Shown here piece after piece: positions 18,968-27,889 of a stretch of DNA of 64,000 nt. The translations under genes were made by a program, and so were the position numbers. The first letter of the stretch is position 1; each line of letters begins with the position of its first letter. The stretch is from an uncultured Archangium sp. (GTDB lineage: Bacteria; Myxococcota; Myxococcia; Myxococcales; Myxococcaceae). Location: assembly GCA_903905455.1 (NCBI GenBank), contig CAIVGN010000133.1, forward strand, positions 93,084 through 157,083. The letters run 5' to 3'. The notes under the pieces are model-generated. The model was not told the origin of the DNA. It worked only from the letters and a program-made list of their open reading frames with translations, and ran no database searches.

Positions 18968-19972
18968 TTACACCAGCTCGCTCTTGGGCGTGCGGCCCAT
19001 GAGTTCGGCGACGGCGGCCTTCGGTGACTTGCCTTCCCAGGCGATGCGGTAGACCTGATCGCAGATGGGCAGCTCGACGCCCATCTTCAACGAGAGATCG
19101 CGCGCGCTGACGGCGGTCTTCACGCCCTCGGCGACCTGCTTCATCTCCTTCAAGATGTCGTCGAGCGAGCGGCCGCGGCCCAGCTCCACGCCGACCTTGC
19201 GGTTACGCGACAGCTCGCCGGTGCAGGTGAGCACCAGGTCCCCCATGCCCGCCAGCCCCGAGAGCGTCAGGGGGTTGCCGCCCATGCGCACCGCGATGCG
19301 GGAGATCTCCGCCAGGCCGCGGGTGATGATCGCCGCCCGCGAGTTGTGCCCGAGGCCCAGCCCGTCCGACATGCCCGCGGCGATGGCGATGACGTTCTTG
19401 AGCGCGCCGCCGACCTGCACCCCCACCACGTCGTTGGAGCTGTAGGCGCGGAACGAATCGCTGGCGAACATGCTCTGCGCGGCCCGGGCGGTGTTCTCGA
19501 ACTTGCTCGCCACGGTGACCACGGTGGGCATGCGCTGCACCATCTCCTTGGCGAACGAGGGGCCGGAGAGCACCGCGATGTGCGGGTGGTAGCTCTCGGG
19601 CAGGCACTGCTCGAGCACCTCGGTCATGGTGCACAGCGTGACGTTCTCGATGCCCTTGGCGACGCTGACGATGGGCACGTGCAGGGGGAAGAGGTTCTGC
19701 GTCTTGCCCAGCAGGTCGCGCGTGGCCTGCGAGGGCGTGGCGACGATCACCAGCTCCGCGCCGGCGGCCGCCTCCTGGAGATCGGTGGAGCCGCGGATCT
19801 TCGGCGAGAGCGGCAACCCCGGGAGGTAGTTCACGTTCTCGTGCGTGCGGTTGAGCGTCTCGATCAACGCCGCGTCGCGCCCCCAGAGCACGACCTCGTC
19901 GAAGTTCGCGGTCAGGACGTGGGCGATGGCTGAACCAAAGCTGCCGGCTCCGAAGACAGTGGCCTTTTTCAT
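18968..19972 (-). CDS. gpsA: NAD(P)-dependent glycerol-3-phosphate dehydrogenase
   Basis: 334 residues, the usual length of GpsA. It reduces dihydroxyacetone phosphate to sn-glycerol 3-phosphate for phospholipid synthesis in the cytoplasm. The nucleotide-binding GAGSFGSAIAH (8-18), the VVLWGRD strand, the SVAKGIE motif, SGPSFAKE, the catalytic lysine region VGGALKNVIAIAAG and the LSGLAGMGDLVLTCTG block are all present and intact. It is an isolated housekeeping gene between two envelope-protein genes. Confidence 0.97.
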   Translation of the reverse strand: MKKATVFGAGSFGSAIAHVLTANFDEVVLWGRDAALIETLNRTHENVNYLPGLPLSPKIRGSTDLQEAAAGAELVIVATPSQATRDLLGKTQNLFPLHVPIVSVAKGIENVTLCTMTEVLEQCLPESYHPHIAVLSGPSFAKEMVQRMPTVVTVASKFENTARAAQSMFASDSFRAYSSNDVVGVQVGGALKNVIAIAAGMSDGLGLGHNSRAAIITRGLAEISRIAVRMGGNPLTLSGLAGMGDLVLTCTGELSRNRKVGVELGRGRSLDDILKEMKQVAEGVKTAVSARDLSLKMGVELPICDQVYRIAWEGKSPKAAVAELMGRTPKSELV

Positions 19973-19993
19973 GAGGCCCGGGGTTCTACTACC

Positions 19994-20851
19994 TCACAGC
20001 GACGTGACGAGCCCCACCGACGCATGCGGCATGACCACCGAGTCTTCGATGCGCCCGTGGACGTCGAAGCCGAAGGTGAACACGAAGGCCGTCTTCGCCG
20101 ACAGGGGCAGCTCGGCGCCGGCCTTGAAGCCCACGTTGTGCCCGGCCAGCAGCAGCGGGGGAACGCCGGACAGCGGGTCGCTCGCGTAGGGCTCGGTGTC
20201 GAGGGCCAGCAGGTAGCGCAGCTCGAGGAACAGCCGCGCCGCCCGCGGGGTCGGCCCCTGGTACGAGACGACGAGCGCCGGGGCCACGTTGATGTTGCGC
20301 CGCCCCGTCAGCCATCGCGACCCGCGGACTTCGCGTGACGCGCGCTGGGTGAAGAAGGCGTAGCCCGCCTCGAGCGTGGCGCTGAAGACCCAGCTGTCGC
20401 CGCGGGCCAGGGTGAGCCGCGCCATGGCCAGCGGCTCGTTCATCAGGAAGTAGTACGTGTCGAAGCCCACCCCGAGATCGAAGCGCTCGCCCAGGCCGAA
20501 CAGCGCGCGAAGGTTGATGAGGGGGAACCCCAGCGCCACCAACTGGCCCCGCTTGCCCGCGCCCAGAGAGGGGGCGCCGAGCATCGAGACCTGGTTGCGG
20601 TCTTCCACGCGACGAACCTGGGCGAGGATCTCGGGCCGGGGCCGCAGCGGGGTGACCTGGTTGAGGTTGGCCGGAGGGGGCCCGCGCGGCGCCTCGTAGG
20701 GAACGGGTTGCGACGGCGGCATCGGCGGAGGCAAGGGCCGCGCGGTGGTCGTCGGCGGCAGCCCACCCCACTCGTCTTCCGGAGCCTGCGCGCGCGCGAC
20801 GCCCCCGAGGAACACGAGGGCGAGCAGGACGCCGATGAGGGAGCGGTTCAT
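19994..20851 (-). CDS. Secreted outer-membrane barrel-like protein
   Basis: 285 residues. A signal peptide MNRSLIGVLLALVFLGGVARAQA is followed by a Pro-rich stretch (residues 30-60) and about 200 residues of alternating beta strands ending in L, as in outer-membrane barrels: FDLGVGFDTYYFLM, WVFSATLEAGYAFFT, RLFLELRYLLALD and TAFVFTFGFDVHGR. I do not recognise the family. The start ATG at 20849-20851 is the only one that gives the signal peptide; the open frame further upstream is antisense noise over the next gene. Confidence 0.78.
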   Translation of the reverse strand: MNRSLIGVLLALVFLGGVARAQAPEDEWGGLPPTTTARPLPPPMPPSQPVPYEAPRGPPPANLNQVTPLRPRPEILAQVRRVEDRNQVSMLGAPSLGAGKRGQLVALGFPLINLRALFGLGERFDLGVGFDTYYFLMNEPLAMARLTLARGDSWVFSATLEAGYAFFTQRASREVRGSRWLTGRRNINVAPALVVSYQGPTPRAARLFLELRYLLALDTEPYASDPLSGVPPLLLAGHNVGFKAGAELPLSAKTAFVFTFGFDVHGRIEDSVVMPHASVGLVTSL

Positions 20852-20913
20852 CGAGGCTCGCAGTGTGTCACGCCAGGGCGACGCGCGCCCAGGCGGACTG
20901 CACGGCGACGACG

Positions 20914-22899
20914 TCAGAGCGCCTTGAGGTACGCGATGAGGTCGGTCTTCTCGGCCTGGCTGAGCACCGAGGTGTTGCCGTGGCGGTCGCCCACGTTCGA
21001 GAGCACCCGCTCGGCGAGCGAGCGCTGCGAGCCGTCGTGGAGGTACGGCGCGGTGCGGCCCAGGCCCAGCAGCGAGGGCACGTTGAAGCCGTTGCTGCTG
21101 ACGAAGCCGTTGTCGGGGTTGGCGCCCTGGAAGTGCAGCGTGCCTACGTCGGCGTTGGCGTTGTTGGTGAGCAGCTCGCCCGCGTGGCAGCTGCCGCAGG
21201 CCGCCTTCTCGAAGGCCGCCTTGCCACGCACCTGGCTGTCGGTGGGCACCGCGACGCGCAGCGCGTTCTCGGCCGCGGGCAGCGAGTCGATGAAGAAGTC
21301 GAGCTTGCCGGCGGTGGTGGTGTCGAGGCCCGAGCCGCCCATGCGCTCGGTGATGGTGTGCACGTTGAACTGGCTGAGCGACTTGAACTCGCCGCTCCAG
21401 TGGTAGGGCGCGGTGGCGAGCAGCTTGCGGCCCGCGAGCGCCGGCGTCTGGCGCGCCCCGTCGGGGAACTGCCACACGTGCCCGTCTTCTCGGCCGTCGA
21501 GGTGGCACGAGGAGCAGGCCACGGTGGTCTGCTTCGAGCTCATGCGCGGGTCCAGCGCGTCGAAGAAGAGCTTGCGGCCGTCCTGGAAGTCCGCGCTCAG
21601 GCCCGACTGGTCTTCCACGGACACGGTGGCGATGCGGGCGATGGTGGTGTCGGCGCCCTTGCCGCGGCTCTCGAAGACCTCGAGCTGGTGGCTGAACTGG
21701 CTGTAGACGAAGGCGCGCCCGCTGCGGGCGACCGCGAGGCCGTCGGCGCCGTGGCCGTCGACCTTCTGCACCATGCGAATGGAGCTGCCGGTGGTGTCGA
21801 AGTCGATGCCCGTGCCGCCTCGCGACCACGTGGGCATGAAGGCCAGGTTGCGCGTCTCGCGGTTGAGCACGAGCAGGAAGTCACCGCTGGTGTCGAGCAC
21901 GCCCACCGTGGGGCCCTGGATGCCGGGGAAGTCGGTGGCGCTCGAGGCGAGCGTGCTGACCGGGAAGTCCTTGGCGTCGGAGTTGCGGCCGCTGCTGAAG
22001 CACGAGGTGAGATCGTCGACCTGCGGCTGCGGCGAGCCCGCGGTGTCGATGGTCACCAGGCCAGCGGTGGTGACCGCGCCGATGTTGCACGGGCCGCCCG
22101 CGGCGTAATACCCGCCGGCCGCCGTGGGTCGACGCCCGATGGAGTCTTCGCGGGCCCACACCACGGGGGCGAACACGCGGTCGCCCTGGGCGGTGACCAC
22201 GAGATCGTTCATGGCGCGGGGGTGGTAGGTGGACAGCCCCGCGCTGCCGGGGGTCGCGAGGCGCGTGGCGTTGGCCGACTGGTAGATGGTCTTGTTCTCG
22301 CTCCTGGGCACCAGCGCGCCGGTGCCGAGATCGACCTCCACCAGCTCGCCCGCCTTGAAGAGAGAAACGAGGGCCCGGTTGCCGGCGATGATCGCCACCG
22401 CGCGGGGCTCTTCACCGACCTCGATCTCCCAGCGCTTCTCGAGGGTGTTGGTGTCGAAGGCGGTCAGGAGGCCCACCTCGGTCTTGTCGAGGGCGGTGGC
22501 CGAGACCACCAGCAGGGTCTTGCCATCGGCGGTCATGGCCATGCCCGCGGGCTCGACGCCCACCGGGAGGCGCCGGGCCTCGGTCCACTCGCCGCGGCGA
22601 ATGACGGAGACCGAGCGGTCGCCCTTGTTGGTGACGAAGGCCGTGTCGTCGGCGCCGACGATGATCCGCACCGGGGACTGGCCCACGGGAATGCGCTGGG
22701 TGACCTCGCGGGTCTCGGGGTTGATCACCACCATGACCCCGTTGTCGGTGTCGACCGCGTAGAGCAGCGCGTCGTCTTGCGTGAGGGCCAGGGACCCCGA
22801 GGCCCGCGCCGAAGCGCCGGTGTTCGGAGGGGTGCAGCCGGAGAAGGACAACGCGGCGGCCAGGGCCCCCAACAGCATCGATCGCTTGAACCAGTTCAT
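20914..22899 (-). CDS. Beta-propeller lipoprotein with two c-type haem sites
   Basis: A 661-residue lipoprotein (lipobox LSFSGC, cysteine near 22). Residues about 35-430 are YVTN/NHL-like propeller blades such as LLYAVDTDNGVMVVINPETREV and DDTAFVTNKGDRSVSVIRRG. The C-terminal 220 residues form a di-haem domain of the MauG/cytochrome c peroxidase type, with CSSCH (462-466) and CGSCH (568-572) and the phrase RTAPYLHDGSQRSL. It should be exported and matured by a cytochrome c system, then act as a periplasmic or surface redox protein. The fused propeller suggests a dedicated partner or substrate-docking role. Confidence 0.87.
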   Translation of the reverse strand: MNWFKRSMLLGALAAALSFSGCTPPNTGASARASGSLALTQDDALLYAVDTDNGVMVVINPETREVTQRIPVGQSPVRIIVGADDTAFVTNKGDRSVSVIRRGEWTEARRLPVGVEPAGMAMTADGKTLLVVSATALDKTEVGLLTAFDTNTLEKRWEIEVGEEPRAVAIIAGNRALVSLFKAGELVEVDLGTGALVPRSENKTIYQSANATRLATPGSAGLSTYHPRAMNDLVVTAQGDRVFAPVVWAREDSIGRRPTAAGGYYAAGGPCNIGAVTTAGLVTIDTAGSPQPQVDDLTSCFSSGRNSDAKDFPVSTLASSATDFPGIQGPTVGVLDTSGDFLLVLNRETRNLAFMPTWSRGGTGIDFDTTGSSIRMVQKVDGHGADGLAVARSGRAFVYSQFSHQLEVFESRGKGADTTIARIATVSVEDQSGLSADFQDGRKLFFDALDPRMSSKQTTVACSSCHLDGREDGHVWQFPDGARQTPALAGRKLLATAPYHWSGEFKSLSQFNVHTITERMGGSGLDTTTAGKLDFFIDSLPAAENALRVAVPTDSQVRGKAAFEKAACGSCHAGELLTNNANADVGTLHFQGANPDNGFVSSNGFNVPSLLGLGRTAPYLHDGSQRSLAERVLSNVGDRHGNTSVLSQAEKTDLIAYLKAL

Positions 22900-22982
22900 C
22901 GTGTGGAACCCCCGGGAAGAAAAGTCATCCTGCCATGCGTGTCAGGGCCGACTGGAAGGCCCGCTGCCCCGACGACGTAACT

Positions 22983-23001
22983 GCTTGAATTTCAAACTTG
23001 A
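22983..23001. promoter_or_regulatory. A/T-rich inverted repeat in divergent intergenic region
   Basis: The stretch CTTGAATTTCAAACTTGAG lies in the divergent space between the di-haem lipoprotein gene and the histidine kinase gene. It contains TTGAA-T-TTCAA and a partly repeated CTTGA, and is conspicuously A/T-rich for this genome. It is the best candidate for an operator or promoter of the pair, perhaps for autoregulation by the response regulator. No -35/-10 pair can be assigned with confidence. Confidence 0.3.
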
Positions 23002-23139
23002 GTGGCCAAGGCCGGCGCCGTTCTGCAGGTGCTGTGCCCGACGAACAGGGCGGCGAAGCGGGGGTTTGTTGCCGAAGAAGACCCGGGCGATCCCTGCGAT
23101 GCGCAAGAAAGTGCCGACGCCGTGTGCAAGAAGCTGCGC

Positions 23140-24660
23140 ATGGCCGGGCCCCAGAACGCCGAGCTGCTGTCGTTCCGGCGCACGTTCACGCTGCTCATCG
23201 TGCTCATCGTGTTGCCCTCGGCGGGGCTCTCGGGCTTCGGCGTGGTGGCCATCGTCAACGAGCGCGCCGCGGTGGAAAAGCGCCTCGAGTCGGTCTGGGC
23301 CAGCCGCCTGGACACGGTGGAGCGCGAGCTGCTCACCGCCCTGAGCGCCGAGACCCAGGTGCGCACCCTCGAGCCGATGTTGGTGCTCCAGCGCCAGGGC
23401 CTGCAGCTGACGGACACCGGCTTCACCCTCATCGACGGCGAGGTGCAGTCGAGCGACCCGCACATCGCCACCGCGGTCAAGGCCATGGGACCGGAGCTGG
23501 CCTCGGTGCCCGCGCGGCCGGTGGTGTTCTCGGTCACCTCGCCCCAGGGCACCTACCTGCTGGCGGCGATGAAGGACGGCCCGCGCGTGGTGGGCGCCCA
23601 GGTGTCGGCGGTGGCCATGGAGCAGCTGCTGGAGACCCTCGGCACCCCGGTCACCCCCGCGGGCGAAGAGGGCCGCTTCCTGCTGGTGCCCGTCAAGCGC
23701 GAGACGGCGCCCGAGGGCGTGCTGGCGCGCCTGGTCTCCGGGGTCAGCGAAGCGAAAGAGGCGGCGCTCGGGCCCCGCGAGCTGGCGGGCGTGGCGTTGC
23801 CTCCGCCGATGCAGGACTTCCGGTTGGTGGTGCAGGCGACGGGCGAGGACCCGGTGGCCAAGGCCTCGACGCGCAACCGGGTGGTGTACTCGGTGCTGCT
23901 GGGCCTCTTCTACGTGACCCTCACCCTGGGCGTGCTCTACACGGGCCGCACCCTGTACCGGGAGGCGAAGCTGTCGCGCCTCAAGACCGACTTCGTGTCC
24001 CTGGTGAGCCACGAGCTGCGCACCCCGCTGACCTCCATCCGCATGTTCATCGAGATGCTCGCCCTGGGCCGGGTGAAGGATCAGCAGGAGATGCAGACGG
24101 TGCTCGATCTCCTGATGAAGGAGACCGCCCGGCTCTCGGGGATGATCGAGTCGGTGCTCGACTGGTCGCGCATCGAGAGCGGGAAGAAGGAGTACCGCAA
24201 GGAGCGGCTCGCCGCGGCCACCCTGGTCGACGCCGCGGTCTCGGCCTTCAAGGCCCAGCACCTCCACGAGCCGACCGATCTCACGGTCACCCTCGAGCCC
24301 ACGCCCAACGAGGTGGAGATCGATCTCGCGGCCATCTCCGGCGCGCTGCTCAACCTGCTGCAGAACGCGTGGAAGTACTCGAAGGACGACAAGCACATCG
24401 ACCTGCGGGTGCACCGCGACGACGAGTTCGTGGTCTTCGAGGTCGAGGATCACGGGGTGGGCATCCCCCGGAGAGATCAGAAGCGCATCTTCGACCGCTT
24501 CTACCGGGTGGACACGCTGCTCACGCGCGACACCGAGGGCTCGGGCCTGGGCCTGTCCATCGCGCAGCGCATCGTGCAGGCCCACGACGGTTGGATCTCG
24601 GTCGAGAGTGAACCCGGCCGCGGCAGTACCTTTCGCATTCACCTCCCGGTGGCCTCATGA
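23140..24660 (+). CDS. Sensor histidine kinase
   Basis: 506 residues from ATG 23140. An in-frame GTG at 23002 would add 46 residues that do not look like a kinase N-terminus, so I prefer the later start although neither has a strong ribosome-binding site. The order is membrane helix near residues 13-33, an extracytoplasmic domain of about 230 residues, a second helix (YSVLLGLFYVTLTLGVLY), HisKA with the phospho-accepting histidine in VSHELRTPLTSI, and an HATPase domain with N-box LLNLLQNAWKYS and DHGVGIP, GSGLGLSIA motifs. It acts with the response regulator whose gene overlaps its stop. Confidence 0.93.
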   Translation: MAGPQNAELLSFRRTFTLLIVLIVLPSAGLSGFGVVAIVNERAAVEKRLESVWASRLDTVERELLTALSAETQVRTLEPMLVLQRQGLQLTDTGFTLIDGEVQSSDPHIATAVKAMGPELASVPARPVVFSVTSPQGTYLLAAMKDGPRVVGAQVSAVAMEQLLETLGTPVTPAGEEGRFLLVPVKRETAPEGVLARLVSGVSEAKEAALGPRELAGVALPPPMQDFRLVVQATGEDPVAKASTRNRVVYSVLLGLFYVTLTLGVLYTGRTLYREAKLSRLKTDFVSLVSHELRTPLTSIRMFIEMLALGRVKDQQEMQTVLDLLMKETARLSGMIESVLDWSRIESGKKEYRKERLAAATLVDAAVSAFKAQHLHEPTDLTVTLEPTPNEVEIDLAAISGALLNLLQNAWKYSKDDKHIDLRVHRDDEFVVFEVEDHGVGIPRRDQKRIFDRFYRVDTLLTRDTEGSGLGLSIAQRIVQAHDGWISVESEPGRGSTFRIHLPVAS

Positions 24661-25349
24661 CCTCCACGTCCGAACAGAAGCTGCGCATCCTCGTGGTCGA
24701 AGACGATCTCTCCATCCTCACCGGGCTCTCCATGAGCCTGCGCTTCGAGGGCTACGAGGTGCTCCAGGCGCAAGACGGGCGCACCGGGCTGCAGAAGGTG
24801 ATCGACGAGCGGCCCGACCTGCTGGTGCTCGACGTGATGCTCCCGCAGATGAACGGCTTCGAGGTGCTCGAGGAGCTCAAGAAGCGCGGCAGCACCGTGC
24901 CGGTGGTGGTGCTCTCGGCCAAGGGCGTGGAGACCGACCGGGTGATGGGCCTCAACCTCGGCGCCGACGACTACCTGGTCAAGCCCTTCGGCCTGCAGGA
25001 GCTGCTGGCCCGCATCCGCGCGGTGCTGCGCCGCCGGGTGCGGGACGAGGCCCTGGTGCGCTTCTCGGACACGGTGGTCGACCTGAACGCCAAGACCGTC
25101 AGCCGCGCCGGCACGCCCATCGAGCTCACCGCCCAGGAGTTCAAGCTGCTGGGCCACTTCGTCAGCCACCCCGGCCACACCTTCAGCCGCGAGGAGCTGC
25201 TCTCGGGCGCCTGGGGCTATGGCTACGAGGGCACGGCGCGCACGGTGGACAACTTCGTCAGCCAGCTGCGCGCGAAGTTCGAGCCCGACCCCGAGGAGCC
25301 GAGGCACTTCAAGACGGTGCGGGGCCTGGGCTACCGCTTCGACGCCTGA
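24657..25349 (+). CDS. OmpR/PhoB-family response regulator
   Basis: 230 residues; its ATG overlaps the kinase stop (ATGA), so the pair is translationally coupled. The receiver domain has the acidic pocket VVEDD, phospho-acceptor D59 (LVLDVMLP) and K109 (LVKPFG). The C-terminal winged-helix DNA-binding domain runs from about residue 135, with LTAQEFKLLGHF, the turn SREELLSGAWGYGYEG, the recognition helix VDNFVSQLRAKFE and KTVRGLGYRF. Target genes cannot be inferred. The stop codon abuts that of the convergent FHA gene in TGATCA. Confidence 0.96.
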   Translation: MTSTSEQKLRILVVEDDLSILTGLSMSLRFEGYEVLQAQDGRTGLQKVIDERPDLLVLDVMLPQMNGFEVLEELKKRGSTVPVVVLSAKGVETDRVMGLNLGADDYLVKPFGLQELLARIRAVLRRRVRDEALVRFSDTVVDLNAKTVSRAGTPIELTAQEFKLLGHFVSHPGHTFSREELLSGAWGYGYEGTARTVDNFVSQLRAKFEPDPEEPRHFKTVRGLGYRFDA

Positions 25350-25859
25350 TCAGGCCGCGCGGAACCGCTCGCCGACGAAGGCCTTGAGGGCCGCGGGCAG
25401 GAAGAAGGTCAGCTCGACCTCGCCCACCTTGAGCTTCGCGCCGTCGCGCAGGGGCATGCGCTGCCGGGGCCCGGCCTGCGCCCTGTCGACCCAGGTGCCG
25501 TTCTTGCTCTCGGCGTCGGTCAGCGACCACTGCCCGGTGCGATCGTCGCGCTGGAGCCAGCAGTGGAAGCGGCTCACCGAGCCGTCGTCGAGCACCACGT
25601 CGTTGCTGTCGACCCGGCCGATGGTCACGCCCATGGCGAAGGGGTTGTTGCCGTGGGCGAGCTTCTCCACGAAGAAGATCAGCGGCTCACCGGCGTGCGG
25701 CCGGGCACTCACGCCGCCGGCCCCGGTCATCTCCCAGTGGCCCGAATCGGTGATGGCCTCGGGCGGCGCTTCCCACACCAGGCCGGGCACGGTCGGGTCA
25801 CTCCCCGGTTTAGGGGCGACGAACAGCTTCAACGCGAGCTGAGAGAGCGGTACAGGCAC
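25350..25859 (-). CDS. FHA-domain protein
   Basis: 169 residues from GTG 25859. The forkhead-associated phosphothreonine-binding domain occupies about residues 50-155: IGRVDSNDVVLDDGSVSRFH gives the conserved GR, SND and SRFH residues, and DAESKNGTWVDR gives the SKNGT loop. The N-terminal 45 residues are variable. It probably binds a substrate of a Hanks-type kinase such as the one at 2207-4174. It ends back-to-back with the response-regulator gene. Confidence 0.9.
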   Translation of the reverse strand: MPVPLSQLALKLFVAPKPGSDPTVPGLVWEAPPEAITDSGHWEMTGAGGVSARPHAGEPLIFFVEKLAHGNNPFAMGVTIGRVDSNDVVLDDGSVSRFHCWLQRDDRTGQWSLTDAESKNGTWVDRAQAGPRQRMPLRDGAKLKVGEVELTFFLPAALKAFVGERFRAA

Positions 25860-25903
25860 GCAGCGGAGCGTAGATCAGCGCTCCCTCTGACAGTGGGTTC
25901 ATC

Positions 25904-26164
25904 ATGCATCGTCGATACTCGATTCACCGCGACGGCGACCTCCTGGTCGAAGATCTCGGCCCCGATGGCAAGCCGCTCGAGCCGGAGCCCGTGCCCCCCG
26001 AGGAGCGGCTCCCGGTGGAGCTGGTGATCCTCGCACCCGACGACACCGACTCGCGCGCCCAGCTGCTCGACCTGATGGAGATGGCCCTGGGGCTGGAGAC
26101 CGAGGGCCCCGAGTCCGTGGGGCTGCGGAAGAAAGACGGTCACAAGCTCAACGTCTTGAGCTGA
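25904..26164 (+). CDS. Small hypothetical protein
   Basis: 86 residues, very acidic and Pro/Glu-rich in the middle (DGKPLEPEPVPPEERLPVEL), with a predicted helix near 48-65 (DSRAQLLDLMEMALGLE) and a basic end. No family is recognised. The frame has the strong G/C third-position bias of true genes here, and it is divergent from the FHA gene with 44 bases between. Its TGA stop again lies in a CTGATCAG palindrome (26161-26168). I regard it as probably coding. Confidence 0.6.
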   Translation: MHRRYSIHRDGDLLVEDLGPDGKPLEPEPVPPEERLPVELVILAPDDTDSRAQLLDLMEMALGLETEGPESVGLRKKDGHKLNVLS

Positions 26165-26293
26165 TCAGCGCGGCGAGATCGTCGAGCGAGGCGCCCTTCA
26201 CCTCGAGGGCGTGGCGGGCCCGCGAGCGGAAGGCGGGCATGACCCGGGCTTGTCGCCCCGGGCGGCGCGAGGTTGCATCCTGCCCAGCCCCTC
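26165..26293. other. Short intergenic stretch with a 30-codon minus-strand frame
   Basis: Between the small acidic-protein gene and the end of the large Pro/Thr-tailed protein gene. The minus strand carries a 30-residue frame (ATG 26240 to stop 26148) reading MPAFRSRARHALEVKGAS and so on, which has coding-like composition but no ribosome-binding site. It may be a remnant. No clear terminator hairpin with a T-run is seen. Confidence 0.25.
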
Positions 26294-27781
26294 CTACTGA
26301 CTGAGGATTCTGCGCGCGTCCGCCGAGCTGGCGAACGGCTCCTGGCCTGCGGCCCAGGGCAGCGAGGCCAGGGCGCGGCGCTTCTGGCTGGCGTTGGCGG
26401 TGACGTCCGAGGGCAGCTCGCGCATCGCCTGCTGGATCTTGCGCAGGGCCGCGTCGTCGGAGGTGTCCCCGTCGGAGCGCAGCTCCTTGATGGCCTGGGA
26501 GAGCGCGGCGTCCTTCATCAGCAGCGGGTAGGAGTCGGCCGAGCCGGTGACCGCCTGCTGCACCACCGCGACCGAGTCGTTGCACACGCCGGTGATGCCG
26601 TAGCCGCCGGCGTAGAGGTTCTGCTCGCGGGCGGTGGTGTTGACCACGTCGGTGAACGCGCCGGCGATGGAGATGGCCTCGAGGGCCCTGGCACCCGACA
26701 GCGGCGCGTGGCTCGAGCGGCCACACCACGACGGGTCGGCCGCGGTGTTCGCGGGGAAGAAGCCGGTGCCGCTGATGCCCTGGTAGAACTTGAGGTCGGC
26801 GTCGAACTTCGGGCCCTTCGCCTGGGGGCCGGCCTTGATGGAGACGATCATCTCGGAGTGCGCCGCGGGCACCACGGCCTCCTTGCCCAGCGCGTCCTTG
26901 ATGCCGGTCTTCACCATGAGCGGCGCGGGCACGTCGAGGAACTGGGGAGGGTTCGAGCCGGGCACCACGGTCTTCAGGTTCGCGAAGTTGGCCACGCGCT
27001 CGTCGAAGTGCACGTCGACCTCGTAGCCGTCGGCCACGAGCTGCTTCGTGAAGTCGTCGAGCTTGGTGAACTCCTGGCCCGCATACGTCACCGAGAACTT
27101 CTGGTCAGCGGCCGCGCCCGGGTTGTTCGAGAGCCGACCGAAGACCTCGGCCAGCACCTGGTTGCGCTTGACCTGCTGGTCGCTGGCGCTGCTCGGCAGG
27201 TCGCCCTGGAAGAGGCCGGGCGCGAGCTGCTTCATCTCGGTGCTGGGGCGCGCCACGTCGACGCTGTCGAGGGTCGCGAGGTCGAAGTGCTGGGGGAGGA
27301 AGGGCTTCGCCTCTGCGCCCTTCTTGATCTTCCCCGACTGGTAGCCGGCGTTGAGGGCCACGAGGCCGCCGCTGAGCTGCGCGGGCGTGAGCTCCAGGAC
27401 CTTCGTGAGCGCAGCGGGGTTGGAGAGCACCGCGGCGCGCAGCTCGGGCGGCACGTCGACGCCGGTCTTTGCCTTGAGGTCGTCGAGCACCTTGTTGAGC
27501 GCGGCCTGGCCCTGCGGCGACTGGCCGACGGCGGCGAGCACCGCGGGCAAGGGCACGGCGTCGGGGTAGCGACCGGGCACGAGCTCGAAGTCGGAAGGGC
27601 CCTGCTGGCGAAGGGCGTTGCCCACCGCGTTGAAGGCGTCGCGGACCGCGGGGCCCGCGGGGCCCGTCCAATTCGCGGGGCGCGTCGGGGCGGTCGCCGC
27701 CGGCGTCGCCGGTGCGCTGGGCGTGGCCACGGTGGTGGGCGTGATGAGGCCGGGGGTGTTCGGGCGAATCGGACCAGGCAT
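26294..27781 (-). CDS. Uncharacterised protein, possible cysteine hydrolase
   Basis: 495 residues, no signal peptide. The first 40 residues are Pro/Thr/Ala-rich (TPTTVATPSAPATPAATAPT), a low-complexity leader seen on some secreted effectors and cell-surface proteins. The body is mixed alpha/beta. Near the C-terminal third there is a cluster of potential catalytic residues: H308, C353 and H358 in SWCGRSSHAP, and C400 in YGITGVCNDSVAVVQQ, which resembles the nucleophile region of papain-like or transglutaminase folds. There is no confident family match. It stands alone between convergent and same-strand neighbours. Confidence 0.6.
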   Translation of the reverse strand: MPGPIRPNTPGLITPTTVATPSAPATPAATAPTRPANWTGPAGPAVRDAFNAVGNALRQQGPSDFELVPGRYPDAVPLPAVLAAVGQSPQGQAALNKVLDDLKAKTGVDVPPELRAAVLSNPAALTKVLELTPAQLSGGLVALNAGYQSGKIKKGAEAKPFLPQHFDLATLDSVDVARPSTEMKQLAPGLFQGDLPSSASDQQVKRNQVLAEVFGRLSNNPGAAADQKFSVTYAGQEFTKLDDFTKQLVADGYEVDVHFDERVANFANLKTVVPGSNPPQFLDVPAPLMVKTGIKDALGKEAVVPAAHSEMIVSIKAGPQAKGPKFDADLKFYQGISGTGFFPANTAADPSWCGRSSHAPLSGARALEAISIAGAFTDVVNTTAREQNLYAGGYGITGVCNDSVAVVQQAVTGSADSYPLLMKDAALSQAIKELRSDGDTSDDAALRKIQQAMRELPSDVTANASQKRRALASLPWAAGQEPFASSADARRILSQ

Positions 27782-27889
27782 GGGTGACCCTCGCGAGCGC
27801 GTGACTTGGTGGGGGAAACGGAAGTGAAAGTGCCTCTCAGCGGCGCACGTGGCTCATCACACCCCGGCCCCCCCCAGCTGTGCAACCCT

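Noticed and set aside
20863..22980. Plus-strand open frame of 705 codons opposite the di-haem lipoprotein
   Set aside because: Antisense noise; the minus strand has the lipobox, propeller blades and both haem motifs.
26148..26240. 30-codon minus-strand frame as a gene
   Set aside because: Composition looks coding but there is no ribosome-binding site and no recognisable similarity; kept only as part of the intergenic note.
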